Position numbers and translations under genes: made by a program
In this document: piece by piece, positions 1-7,918 of the stretch
Layout: the number at the start of each line of letters is the position of its first letter
Numbering within the stretch: the stretch's first letter is position 1
Assembly: GCA_003104995.1 (NCBI GenBank)
Contig: PQAO01000024.1
Location: forward strand, 111,285 to 175,284
DNA: 64,000 nt
Reading direction: 5' to 3'
Source of the DNA: Dehalococcoidia bacterium
GTDB taxonomy: Bacteria > Chloroflexota > Dehalococcoidia > Tepidiformales > Tepidiformaceae
The notes under the pieces: model-generated
Database searches by the model: none
The model's input: only the letters and a program-made list of their open reading frames with translations
What the model was told of the DNA's origin: nothing

Positions 1-56
1 TCACCGTAAGTCGTGAACGTGATGAAGTAGCCTGCCGGGGAGTTGGCGTGGGTCAT
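1..56 (-). CDS. N-terminal fragment of a Y1/IS200-like transposase family protein (runs off window edge)
   Basis: Only the first 18 codons are inside the window; they read MTHANSPAGYFITFTTYG. Proteins of the Y1 (HUH) transposase family related to REP-associated tyrosine transposases often begin with an aromatic-Phe-Thr-Phe-Thr-Thr-Tyr-Gly strand of this kind, followed by a Trp-Leu-His-Gly stretch that would lie outside the window. An AGGGAGG Shine-Dalgarno sequence sits about 8 nt upstream (roughly 64-70), which supports a real start at 56. The family call rests on very few residues and could be wrong; the HUH motif and catalytic Tyr are not visible. Confidence 0.45.
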   Translation of the reverse strand, partial: MTHANSPAGYFITFTTYG

Positions 57-101
57 ACCCAAAGGCCTCCCTTTCGGTCGGATCCACGGCCTGGCGGCGC
101 G

Positions 102-1142
102 TTACACCGGGAGCCAGTAGAGCTTGCCGGCGCGCATCACCTTCGAGACGCGGCCGGTCTCGAACAGGTATTCCATGTGGGCGATCGTCTCGCCGACGGC
201 GGCGCGCTGCATGTGGGCCTCGAAGTCGGCGAGAGAACCGGTGGCCCACTTGACTCTGCCGGCGACTTCCCACGCGGTCGAGCCCCCGCGGTCGACGCAG
301 TTCACCATCTCATCGAGGCGGACTTTGTGGTGATCTTCGATTTCGCGGAGGCGCTTCTTGAGGTCGTGGATTTCGAATTCGTGCGCCGGGAGGACGATCT
401 CGACATCCAGGTCTTCGAGGAGTTCGAGGGAGCGCATGTAGTCGCCGAGCGGGCTGCCGTGGGTCTGGGCGTGGATGCTCACGTTGGGGGTGATGGTCGG
501 GAGCACGTGGTCGCCGGTGAGGAGGATCTTGCGGTTCGGCTCGTAGAGGCAGATGTGCCCGGGCGAGTGGCCCGGCGTCCAGATGATCTCGAAGTCGAAG
601 TCGCCGACCTTGAACGTCTCGCCGCCCTTCACCTCGGTGTCGGCGGGGACCGGGGCCACGTTTCCAAGCATGCCCATCGAACCGCGGGCCATGGTCGGGG
701 TGTCCATCGCGGGGACGCCGTTGGTCTCCATGAATTTGCCCATCTCGTCCATCAGGCCTTTGGGGGCGAAGTAGCGGGCCGTGATGACTTCGGCGTCCTT
801 TTCGTGGAGGACGATCTCGCAGCTGGAGAGCTGCTTCAGGCGTCCGGCCATGCCGTAGTGGTCGGGGTGGACGTGGGTGACGACGAGCTTATTGATGTCG
901 TTGGGATGGGAGCCGTGCTCCTTCATCCCCTCTTCGAGGGCCTGGTAGGCGGTGTCGGTGTTCCAGCCGCAGTCAACCAGGACCGTGTCGTCCCCATCCT
1001 TGAGGAGGTAGGGGAGGACGTAGGGAAGGCCCTTGGTGACGCGGGGGTGCTCCTGGAGGTCGTGGCGGAGGGCCTTAGCGTCGGCGATGGTGAACTGGGG
1101 GAACGGCGTAAGCAGCTGGTAGATGCCGTCGATGATGCGCAT
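102..1142 (-). CDS. MBL-fold metallo-hydrolase
   Basis: A 346-aa cytosolic protein of the metallo-beta-lactamase fold. The zinc-binding signature THVHPDH is near residue 90, the later ligand stretch TPGHSPGH near 190, and GDHVLP (the bridging Asp region) just after. The chain is longer than a minimal MBL domain, with a C-terminal helical extension ending GKLYWLPV, as in the group that includes hydroxyacylglutathione hydrolase-like and lactonase-like enzymes. The substrate cannot be told from sequence. No signal peptide. The ATG at 1142 lacks a good Shine-Dalgarno. It follows menA on the same strand after a 94-nt gap, so it may be a distal member of that operon. Confidence 0.85.
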   Translation of the reverse strand: MRIIDGIYQLLTPFPQFTIADAKALRHDLQEHPRVTKGLPYVLPYLLKDGDDTVLVDCGWNTDTAYQALEEGMKEHGSHPNDINKLVVTHVHPDHYGMAGRLKQLSSCEIVLHEKDAEVITARYFAPKGLMDEMGKFMETNGVPAMDTPTMARGSMGMLGNVAPVPADTEVKGGETFKVGDFDFEIIWTPGHSPGHICLYEPNRKILLTGDHVLPTITPNVSIHAQTHGSPLGDYMRSLELLEDLDVEIVLPAHEFEIHDLKKRLREIEDHHKVRLDEMVNCVDRGGSTAWEVAGRVKWATGSLADFEAHMQRAAVGETIAHMEYLFETGRVSKVMRAGKLYWLPV

Positions 1143-1236
1143 GTGAACGTTGCCTTCGGGTTGGCTCGCCGCCCCACGCGGGGGTTGGCGGCTGAGGCCG
1201 ATACTACGCGAGGTTGTTCACGCGAGGCAAAACACC

Positions 1237-2148
1237 TCAGTTCGAAGAGACGGCGATCGCGAGCGCCAGCAGGAGCCCCAGCATGAGATTGAACCGGGCG
1301 GTGGCCTTGAGGACCGGGTTGAGGGCGCCGCCGGTAGTGCCGCCGATGATGGCCCGGAAGGGACGGACCGCCCAGGGGAGGCTGGCGGGCGCCGCTGCCC
1401 ATGCCCACTCGGCGGTGGACAGTATCGAGATGGCGACAGGCACGGCCAGCGCCACCAGCAACAGGATCACGAACCAGGCGCGCGTACCACGATCGCCGAG
1501 GATGACTCCGAGGGTGGTCTTCCCGGTCTTACGGTCGGTCGGAATATCGCGCAGGTTGTTGACCACCAGGATCTGGGTGACGGTGCAGCCCACGGGAACG
1601 GCCGCGGCGACAGCGAGCGCGGGGACGTCACCGGCCTGGACGTAGTACGTGCCCACAACGGCGACGAGCCCGAAGAAGACGAACACGAAAATATCGCCGA
1701 GGGCGTGGTAGCCGATGGGCCACGGCCCACCCGTGTAGATGATCGCGGCGGCGATGCTCGCGAGCCCCACCGCGACGATCGGCCAGCCGCCGACGTACAC
1801 GAGATAGACGCCGACGGCCATGGCAAGGGCGAAGGTCAGCCACATGCCGATGAGCATCTGGCGGGCGCTCACGAAGCCCATCTGGGTCGCGCGCGGCGGG
1901 CCGAGACGCTCGCTGGTATCGGCGCCCTTCTTGAAATCGAAGACATCGTTGGCGAAATTGGCGCCGACCTGGAGGAGGAGGGCGCCAGCGAGGGCAGCCA
2001 ATGCCGGGAAGAAGTCGAACACGTCGAGGTGGATGGCCACGCCGATGCCGACCGCGACTGGTGCGACCGCCGCGGTAAGGGTGGGAAGGCGGGTGGCGAG
2101 TTTCCACACCTGGAAGGTGGACGGGCGAGCCGGGGCAACAGCGGTCAC
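1237..2148 (-). CDS. menA: 1,4-dihydroxy-2-naphthoate polyprenyltransferase (UbiA family)
   Basis: A 303-aa integral membrane prenyltransferase that attaches the polyprenyl tail to DHNA in menaquinone synthesis. The first Asp-rich motif reads NDVFDFKKGAD (residues 67-77) and the second reads NNLRDIPTDRKTG, the two sites that bind the prenyl diphosphate through Mg2+. Hydrophobic helices cover most of the chain, as usual for UbiA proteins of about 290-310 aa. The GTG start overlaps the menG stop in a GTGA arrangement, implying translational coupling, and adjacency to the methyltransferase of the same pathway separates MenA from other UbiA members. Confidence 0.9.
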   Translation of the reverse strand: MTAVAPARPSTFQVWKLATRLPTLTAAVAPVAVGIGVAIHLDVFDFFPALAALAGALLLQVGANFANDVFDFKKGADTSERLGPPRATQMGFVSARQMLIGMWLTFALAMAVGVYLVYVGGWPIVAVGLASIAAAIIYTGGPWPIGYHALGDIFVFVFFGLVAVVGTYYVQAGDVPALAVAAAVPVGCTVTQILVVNNLRDIPTDRKTGKTTLGVILGDRGTRAWFVILLLVALAVPVAISILSTAEWAWAAAPASLPWAVRPFRAIIGGTTGGALNPVLKATARFNLMLGLLLALAIAVSSN

Positions 2149-2852
2149 GCGAGCACCGCGCTGACGGACTGGATGGCGCCGAACATGGGCGAGCGCTTCC
2201 TGGTGCGGGCGAACCCGGCCGCCTCGAGCATGGCGCGGAGCTCGGCCTCGGGGGGGAGGTAGGAGGCGGACTGGGGCAAGTACCGGTAGGCCTTGCGGTC
2301 GGCGATCAGCCCGCCGACGAGGGGGACGACCCGGTTGAAGTAGAGGCCATGGCCGGCGGCGACCATCGGGTTGCGGGGCTTGTCGACTTCGAGCAGGCCG
2401 AGGCGGCCACCCGGCTTGAGCACGCGCGCGAGTTCTTCGAGCACGGGCGGGATGGCAACGAAGTTCCGGAGAGCGAAGCCGGAGACGGCCACGGTGAACG
2501 ACCCGCCGGCGAAGGGGAGGCGGAGGGCATCGCCCTGGACGAAGATACCGAGACCGGGGAAGCGCCGGTTGGCAGCATTCAGCATCCCGCGCGAGAAATC
2601 GAGGCCAACCGTGGTGGCGCCGGCCTTACGGCAGATCTCGGCGAAGTCGCCGGTACCGCAGGCGAGGTCGAGGACGAGGTCGCCGGGCCCAACGCGCAGG
2701 CGGCGCACGAGCTCGCGCCGCCAGCGCTGGTCGGCATTGAAGGTCATCAGCCGGTTCACCCGGTCATAGCCCGGCGAGATACGGTCGAACATGTCGCGGA
2801 CGGCGGCTGCCTTTTCGGCGGGAGGTGGAAGGGCGGACATCGGTACATTCAT
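2145..2852 (-). CDS. menG: demethylmenaquinone methyltransferase (UbiE/MenG)
   Basis: A 235-aa class I SAM-dependent methyltransferase that performs the last step of menaquinone synthesis. The family signature around MFDRISPGYDRVNRLMTF lies near residues 20-37, and the SAM motif I LDLACGTGDFAE near residue 62. Length matches the family. Two in-frame ATGs exist (2852 and 2840); neither has a strong Shine-Dalgarno, so the exact start is open. It is followed by menA with a 4-nt overlap, so the two enzymes are made together. No other men genes are in the window. Confidence 0.9.
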   Translation of the reverse strand: MNVPMSALPPPAEKAAAVRDMFDRISPGYDRVNRLMTFNADQRWRRELVRRLRVGPGDLVLDLACGTGDFAEICRKAGATTVGLDFSRGMLNAANRRFPGLGIFVQGDALRLPFAGGSFTVAVSGFALRNFVAIPPVLEELARVLKPGGRLGLLEVDKPRNPMVAAGHGLYFNRVVPLVGGLIADRKAYRYLPQSASYLPPEAELRAMLEAAGFARTRKRSPMFGAIQSVSAVLA

Positions 2853-2897
2853 ACCCGATTTCGGGCGTACAGCGTGTGGGCGTGGCGGGAGGCCGCG

Positions 2898-3341
2898 TTA
2901 GCCGACGCGTTCAGCGATCTTCTTCGGGTTGATGATGCGGGAGAGGAAGAAGCTCACCAGGCTGATGATGACCGCTCCCCAGAAGGCAGCCCAGAAGCTA
3001 TCGATATCGAACCGGATGCTGTCGAACTTCCCGGCGATCCAGGCGGTAAGAGCGAGAAGGGCGGTGTTGATCAGGATGAGGAAGAGGCCGAGGGTGAGGA
3101 CCAGGGCCGGCAGCGAGCCGAAAACCATGAGCGGCTTCAGGTAGGCGTTGAGGAGACCGAGGATGAGGGCGACCGCGAGGGTACTCCCCCAGCCTTCGAG
3201 GTGGATGCCGCCCACGAGTCCGGCGGCGACCCACACGGCCACCGCTGTGGTGAGCCAGCGGACGACGAACGCCGCGACCCGGCCCGCACCAGAGGGCTCG
3301 CGGTTGCGGCCGCCGACAGTCACGACGACGAAATCAGGCAT
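2898..3341 (-). CDS. phage holin family 4 (YvlD-like) membrane protein
   Basis: A 147-aa protein with four predicted membrane helices, including a VALILGLLNAYLKPL stretch typical of the family named after mycobacteriophage holin 4, found in many chromosomes with no phage near. In bacteria such as Bacillus (YvlD) it is a small membrane protein of unclear role linked to envelope stress. Nothing phage-like flanks it here, so I read it as a housekeeping membrane protein. It lies 36 nt downstream of a DUF4388 gene on the same strand and may be the last gene of the roadblock/DUF4388 operon, 45 nt before menG. Confidence 0.75.
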   Translation of the reverse strand: MPDFVVVTVGGRNREPSGAGRVAAFVVRWLTTAVAVWVAAGLVGGIHLEGWGSTLAVALILGLLNAYLKPLMVFGSLPALVLTLGLFLILINTALLALTAWIAGKFDSIRFDIDSFWAAFWGAVIISLVSFFLSRIINPKKIAERVG

Positions 3342-3377
3342 CAGCGCCAGTTAACCACGGCGCGGGCGATCTGGCGA

Positions 3378-4178
3378 TCAGGCGGCCTGGCGGAGCATGG
3401 CGAGCATGGTCTGCTGGAAGCGGACGCGCTTATCGGTATCACGGATTTCGCCGCTGATGCGTTCGGCCAGCGAGGCGACGGCGTCGCGCGGGAGCGTGGC
3501 ACGGGTGAAGCCGAGATCTTCGACCGCGTCATCGATGATGATTTCGGCGAGCGGGCCGAGGGCAAGAGCGACGGCGCCAGTGAGCGCCTGGAAAAACTGG
3601 GCGCCGGCAAGCTGGCGGACCGGGGCCGGGGCAGCCTGGGGCGCGGTGAGGTCGATGAGCCCGGCGAGCCGGAGGCGGTAGAGACGGCGGACGGCCTCGA
3701 AGTCATCGACGCCCAGGCCGGCGGCGATGCTGGCTGCGGTGGCCTGCCCGTCGATGAGCGCGAGGACTTCCCAGTCCATCGCTTCGATGGTGACCGACGG
3801 GGCCGGGGCCTTGCGGACGAGCCGGGGGAGGGTATCCATGGAGGGGATGACGCGGCGCATGGCCTCTCGCTCACCGGCGGCGCGAGCAGAATCGGCGAGG
3901 AGCGCGTCGAGGGGTTTGTCGATGGTACGGTCGGGGGGCGGCACGCCTGGCTCGAAGCGGAACTGGCCGTTGGGCCAGGCGACGAGCCGAAGAAAGGCCT
4001 GCTCTCCCCAGTGTGGACCGGACTCGGCATGGACGACCGCGCCGCCGGCCAGGTAGATATCGGCCGTATCGAGACCGGAGGTGAGCTCGAGGCGGCCGTT
4101 CTGGCCACCCGCCGCGAGCATCTTGAGCAGGTCGGCAAGCGGCAACTGGGCCAGGCTCCCGGTCAATCCTTCAGGCAT
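3378..4178 (-). CDS. DUF4388 (PATAN-type) domain protein
   Basis: A 266-aa protein. The N-terminal 100 residues match the DUF4388 pattern: GSLAQLPLADLLKML, then a GRLEL strand, an IYLAGGAVVHAE strand-turn and a WPNGQFRFEPG strand. DUF4388 domains are thought to act as adaptor modules in two-component and small-GTPase signalling. The rest is a winged-helix-like middle (IDGQATAASIAAGL) and a helical C-terminus. A GGAGGG Shine-Dalgarno precedes the ATG. Last member of a compact minus-strand cluster with roadblock proteins and a NIT-HAMP sensor. Confidence 0.8.
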   Translation of the reverse strand: MPEGLTGSLAQLPLADLLKMLAAGGQNGRLELTSGLDTADIYLAGGAVVHAESGPHWGEQAFLRLVAWPNGQFRFEPGVPPPDRTIDKPLDALLADSARAAGEREAMRRVIPSMDTLPRLVRKAPAPSVTIEAMDWEVLALIDGQATAASIAAGLGVDDFEAVRRLYRLRLAGLIDLTAPQAAPAPVRQLAGAQFFQALTGAVALALGPLAEIIIDDAVEDLGFTRATLPRDAVASLAERISGEIRDTDKRVRFQQTMLAMLRQAA

Positions 4179-4211
4179 GATGTCCCTCCCTTGCGCCCGG
4201 ACTGGGGCGCG

Positions 4212-4661
4212 TTAGCTCCCACGCGATTGGATGATGGCCCAGGAGCTCCACGAGCCCTGGTCGAGGGCGGCGCGGCTTACCAGCGACGAACGCTCGGCGC
4301 GGTGGCGCTGCAACCGCTTCTGGGCGGCGTTGTCCCTCTGCCAGCCCCCGATGACCACGTCCGCGCTCATGCGGACCATGGCCATGCTGGTATCGGGCTG
4401 GCAGACGACAAACAGGACAGCATCTCCGATGTCCTGGGCGAGAAGGCGCCAGCCGTCGTAGACAAACTCGATCTTCGAAGCCGGCTGGCCGGCGGTTTCG
4501 AGGGCGACGAACGCGCGGCCGACTTCCCGGCCGATGGTGTTCATTGTCACGGTGGCGAGGACGGCCGGGTCGGAGCTCACGATCACGTCGCCGCGGTTGT
4601 CGCAGAGAAACGACCCACCGACACCGGGCACCGTACTGATCTGCTCCAGTTCCTTTTCCAT
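4212..4661 (-). CDS. roadblock/LC7 domain protein
   Basis: A 149-aa single-domain protein. The first 110 residues follow the roadblock/LC7 fold: helix (MEKELEQISTVPGVGG), two strands (SFLCDNRGDVIVSS), a long helix (MNTIGREVGRAFVALE), strands (IEFVYDGWRLLAQDI, AVLFVVCQPD), then a final helix. Prokaryotic roadblock proteins typically partner with small Ras-like GTPases as MglB-like regulators; no GTPase is encoded nearby. It lies 13 nt after one DUF4388-type gene and 34 nt before the other, so co-transcription is very likely. Confidence 0.85.
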   Translation of the reverse strand: MEKELEQISTVPGVGGSFLCDNRGDVIVSSDPAVLATVTMNTIGREVGRAFVALETAGQPASKIEFVYDGWRLLAQDIGDAVLFVVCQPDTSMAMVRMSADVVIGGWQRDNAAQKRLQRHRAERSSLVSRAALDQGSWSSWAIIQSRGS

Positions 4662-4673
4662 GCCGACCTCTAT

Positions 4674-5699
4674 TCAGGCAACGAGTTCGATGAAGTCATC
4701 GCGGAGGCCAAACCGGTCAACGACGGGTGCGTGCTTTTCGCTGAGGCCTTCGAGCCGGGCGCGGACCCGTTGTTCGAGGTCGGAGCGCTTGAGCTGGAAG
4801 GCGAGCTTGGAGACGGTGTCGCTGAGGCAGTCGCCGAGCGCCTTGCTGAAATCGTCGGGAAGGGGACCGTCGAACTCGATGTGCGAGCCGGTGTACTCGA
4901 ACTCCGCGGCGAACGGATCCAGGAACGGATAGGTGACAGCCCGGGAGACAAGGACCTCTTTGAAGGCAAGCGAGAAGCGGCCGGGACGGGAGAGGCCGTC
5001 GGCGACCGCTTCGACGCCGGCGAGCACTTCGTCCCAGAAGGCGAGGAGCGCCTCGCGGTGGGATTCCTGGGCTGAGCCCGGGGCCGCGGGACGAGAGGCG
5101 GAAGCGCCCGGCGCCGATTCCGCTTCGACGAAGACGTTGAAGGAGCCGCCGGTGGCGCCGACCATCTGGACGATCGCGTTGAGCGCCTCCTGGCCGGCAA
5201 CAAACTCGGATTGCGTGGAGAGGACGCTTTCGACCGGTTCGCCGGCCGAGAGGTAGATCACGCCGGCGCCCATGCCGTCGGACACCTGGACCTCCACGTA
5301 TCCGGTGAGGCCGTCGGTCCGGAGCTTGGCGATGAGCCGGTCGAGGCTGGTGAAGGCGCTGGTGAGGTCTTTGTAGAGGGGCCTGCTATCCATCAGGCGG
5401 TGGAGGAGCAGCACCACATCCGGGAAGGCGGAGAAGACGTTGACGATGCCGTCCTTCTCGGCTGCGCGGGCACAGATGGCGCGGACGGCGGGGGCCCCGG
5501 TGATGCGGCCGGTGGCAGCCTCTTCGCAGGCGTTGACGATTTCACCTTCGGAAACGAGCAGTGTGCCGGTGTAGCCGGCGAAGGTGAGCTCCACGTAGCC
5601 GGTCAGTCTGCGGGCCTTGAGATCCGCGAGGAGCGCCTCGAACGAGGTGAACGAGGTGTTCAGGTTGGCATAGATGGTCCGGTCCTTGGGGAACATCAT
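4674..5699 (-). CDS. tandem DUF4388-like (PATAN) protein
   Basis: About 341 aa. Two similar N-terminal modules are visible: SFTSFEALLADLKARRLTGY followed by VEL and GTLLVSEGEIV, then again TSLDRLIAKLRTDGLTGYVE with a GVIYLSAGEPV strand, each like a DUF4388/PATAN domain. The C-terminal third (EALLAFWDEVLAGVEAVADG onward) is helical and unrecognised. I place the start at 5699 because GAGGAG lies 9 nt upstream; an ATG at 5708 overlapping the upstream stop (ATGA) is also possible but has no room for that ribosome site. Sits between two roadblock genes in one operon. Confidence 0.7.
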   Translation of the reverse strand: MMFPKDRTIYANLNTSFTSFEALLADLKARRLTGYVELTFAGYTGTLLVSEGEIVNACEEAATGRITGAPAVRAICARAAEKDGIVNVFSAFPDVVLLLHRLMDSRPLYKDLTSAFTSLDRLIAKLRTDGLTGYVEVQVSDGMGAGVIYLSAGEPVESVLSTQSEFVAGQEALNAIVQMVGATGGSFNVFVEAESAPGASASRPAAPGSAQESHREALLAFWDEVLAGVEAVADGLSRPGRFSLAFKEVLVSRAVTYPFLDPFAAEFEYTGSHIEFDGPLPDDFSKALGDCLSDTVSKLAFQLKRSDLEQRVRARLEGLSEKHAPVVDRFGLRDDFIELVA

Positions 5700-5704
5700 C
5701 TTGA

Positions 5705-6124
5705 TCATCTCCTCGTGGCGGTATTGGGGGTGAGTGCGTGGCGGCGAAGCACCTGGGCGATTGCCGGCAGGATGGCGGCGGAGCGGCCACTGGCCACGGC
5801 GAGGGCAATGTAGGTCTGCCCCGCGACGCCGCAAATGAGCCTGTCGATGGCGCCAGGGCCCGAGATGAGCACATGGTCGAGGCGGCTGCCGGCGAGCTGG
5901 CGGCCCATGCCGCGGAGGTCGCCATCAACCGGGAGTGCCTCCGCGCGGAGGGCCACGAAACTGGCGAGGGCAGCATCGCGCGCCGGTTCGGTCGAGCCGG
6001 ATGCCGCGAGGGCCGTACCGGCGGCGTCGCAGACGAGGGCCGACCGCACGCCATCGATGGCGGCAACTGCCGAGGCGAGCCGTGACGCCACGGCCCGATC
6101 CAGGGTTGCAGTTGAAGTCGCCAT
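5705..6124 (-). CDS. divergent roadblock/LC7-like protein
   Basis: About 139 aa, with the same order of elements as roadblock proteins: helix with AVAAIDGVRSALVCDAAGTA, a long helix ASFVALRAEAL, then strands LDHVLISGPGAIDRLICGV and TYIALAVASG, and a closing helix. It is more divergent than the roadblock protein downstream at 4212-4661. The start at 6124 is favoured because GGAGG lies 8 nt upstream, rather than the ATG at 6139. Its stop region overlaps or abuts the next gene, indicating translational coupling. Confidence 0.65.
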   Translation of the reverse strand: MATSTATLDRAVASRLASAVAAIDGVRSALVCDAAGTALAASGSTEPARDAALASFVALRAEALPVDGDLRGMGRQLAGSRLDHVLISGPGAIDRLICGVAGQTYIALAVASGRSAAILPAIAQVLRRHALTPNTATRR

Positions 6125-6158
6125 CTCGTCGGCCTCCATGTGATTACGCTACTTCCGC

Positions 6159-7385
6159 TCAGGCCGCGGCCCGGCGCTGGCGCAGCCGCTCGATGGCGGA
6201 GCGCAGGCTGGCCTGCATGCGGCGGAGCGATTCGGCGAGCTGGCCGACCTCGTTGCGTCCTTCGACGTCGATGTCGACATCGAGTTCGCCAAGGCTCATG
6301 CGGTCCGCGACTTCGGCGAGGTGCTTGAGCGGGCGCGTGATGGTGGCCGAGATGAAGACGGCGAGGGCGAGGGCGAGCGTGACGATGAGGGCGGCGGCAC
6401 TGCCGTAGGTCACGAATTCCTGCTGGGCCTCGCTGGTGCGCTCGGCGAACCGGGCATCGAGCGTCTCCTGGGCGGCCGCGAGCAGCTGGTTGGACGTGTC
6501 GATGGCGCTGCCGCCCAGGAGGAAGTATCCCTCGGCCCCGGTGGGCGAGAGGGCGGCGGCTTCGATGATGCCAGTGCTGGTGGAGTCGGCGAAGACAGAG
6601 CGCGACGTTTCGGCGCGGCGGGCAATGGGGCGGAGGGTGGCCTCGAAGTCGGGGTTCGCGCGCATGGCGGTTTCGAGGGAGCGGGCGAGCGCATCGGCGT
6701 GGGCGGCGGCGATGCTCATCTGGGCGGTGAGGAACTGCTTCTGTTCGGCGGTGGCGGCGAGGCCCTGGCGCGAAATGAGCGCGGCCGTGCCATAGCTACG
6801 GGACTGGGAGAGCGCCTCGGTGAGCCGTGGGAGGGAGTCGGTGAGGGCGATGATGACACTGCGGCCATCGAGGTCGGGGTCGAGGACGAGCTTCGACTCG
6901 ATGGCGACGGTGGAGAGGAGGGGGAAGATGCCCTGTTGGATGATGCGCGTGTGGGCGTCGTTTGCTTCGGTCGCGCTGGACTGCATTTCCTTGACCTTCG
7001 GCCACTCGGCGTTGAGGAACTGGACGAGGGCGGATGTCTGGAAATCTTCGCCGTGGCGGGAGTCGAGGTCGTTGATGACGGCAAGAGCCGAGTCGGCGGC
7101 GGCGGCGGTGCGGACCATATTGTCGCGGGAGAACTCGTCACCGCTGAGGACGCGCTGGACGAGCCCGCGATGGACCTGGACTTCGCGGAGGAAGGGGATG
7201 ATGGCGGAGACATAGTCGAGGCCATCGGCTTCGGCACTTGCCTGGTCCTGGGTATCGGCCCTCTGCTGGTACTGGACGAACAGAAGCGCCGCGATGGGCA
7301 GCGCAAGCACGACCACGATCAGGCCGAGTTTGCTGGAGATCCCGAGGTTCGCGATAGCGGAAAAGCCGGGCAAGTGACGTCGCAT
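6159..7385 (-). CDS. NIT-HAMP membrane sensor lacking an output domain
   Basis: A 408-aa membrane protein. TM1 is near residues 20-38 (LIVVVLALPIAALLF). The extracellular region of about 290 residues is helical, with VHRGLVQRVLSG like the nitrate/nitrite-sensing NIT domain of receptors. TM2 (AALIVTLALALAVFISA) is near 330-350, followed by a HAMP domain (ITRPLKHLAEVADRMSLGEL) that runs almost to the end. No methyl-accepting, kinase or cyclase domain follows, so the signal must pass to a partner; the roadblock and DUF4388 proteins downstream are candidates. Start at 7385 has a TTGGAGG ribosome site; the open frame extends further upstream without support. Confidence 0.75.
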   Translation of the reverse strand: MRRHLPGFSAIANLGISSKLGLIVVVLALPIAALLFVQYQQRADTQDQASAEADGLDYVSAIIPFLREVQVHRGLVQRVLSGDEFSRDNMVRTAAAADSALAVINDLDSRHGEDFQTSALVQFLNAEWPKVKEMQSSATEANDAHTRIIQQGIFPLLSTVAIESKLVLDPDLDGRSVIIALTDSLPRLTEALSQSRSYGTAALISRQGLAATAEQKQFLTAQMSIAAAHADALARSLETAMRANPDFEATLRPIARRAETSRSVFADSTSTGIIEAAALSPTGAEGYFLLGGSAIDTSNQLLAAAQETLDARFAERTSEAQQEFVTYGSAAALIVTLALALAVFISATITRPLKHLAEVADRMSLGELDVDIDVEGRNEVGQLAESLRRMQASLRSAIERLRQRRAAA

Positions 7386-7571
7386 GTTCCCTCCAAGGTG
7401 GCCCGGGCGCAGTGTGAAAGGGGATCCCGGGCAAGGCCGGGCGCGCAATTGCCCGGCAAATCCCTGCTATTTCCAGAATCGACGCCCGGCGTACACGCAT
7501 AAGGTGGCAAGTGCGTGGCGTAGCGGGCGCAGGAGCGGTAGCAGTGATCGGCGGGGCGCCGGGAGCGGCAG

Positions 7572-7841
7572 TCAGCCGTGGAGGTAGGTGTCCGGGAGCA
7601 TCTCGGTCACTTCAGAGACTTCATCGCAAGGGATGCGCGAAACGCGGGCGTGTTCTTCCAGCTGCTCGGCGTTCACAGCTTCGTAAATGCAATCCAGGCG
7701 GCCGCCGAACCTGTCCCAATAGGAGCGGACCCACTTGAGGCCGGGGAACTGGGGGGCGCAAACGATCGCCCTGAACGATGCCGCATCGAGGTCTTCCTGA
7801 GAGATTTCTCCGACATCGCGGCGAATCCGGTACAGCGGCAT
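7572..7841 (-). CDS. DUF4242 (SCO4226-like nickel-binding) family protein
   Basis: An 89-aa small cytosolic protein of ferredoxin-like fold type: MPLYRIRRDVG, then a WDRFGGRLDCIYEA segment and an EHARVSRIPCDEV segment near the end. These match the DUF4242 family, whose Streptomyces member SCO4226 binds nickel; the role is unknown. Start chosen at the ATG at 7841, with GGAG 9 nt upstream, instead of the longer frame. It stands alone on its strand, downstream of the Clp_N-HTH regulator. Confidence 0.65.
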   Translation of the reverse strand: MPLYRIRRDVGEISQEDLDAASFRAIVCAPQFPGLKWVRSYWDRFGGRLDCIYEAVNAEQLEEHARVSRIPCDEVSEVTEMLPDTYLHG

Positions 7842-7918
7842 TGGCCGATACTCCAATGAGATAAGGGACAGTCTAGCGTGCGGGTGCAACTTTTTTGCCG
7901 GGCGGATCGCAGGCGAAG

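Noticed and set aside
2898..3341. Prophage holin
   Set aside because: The family name is historical; no lysin, tail or integrase gene lies near.
2349..5075. 908-codon open frame on the plus strand
   Set aside because: It is the antisense shadow of menG, the holin-like gene and the DUF4388/roadblock genes in high-G+C DNA; its translation is Asp/Glu/Gly/Arg-rich without any family motif.
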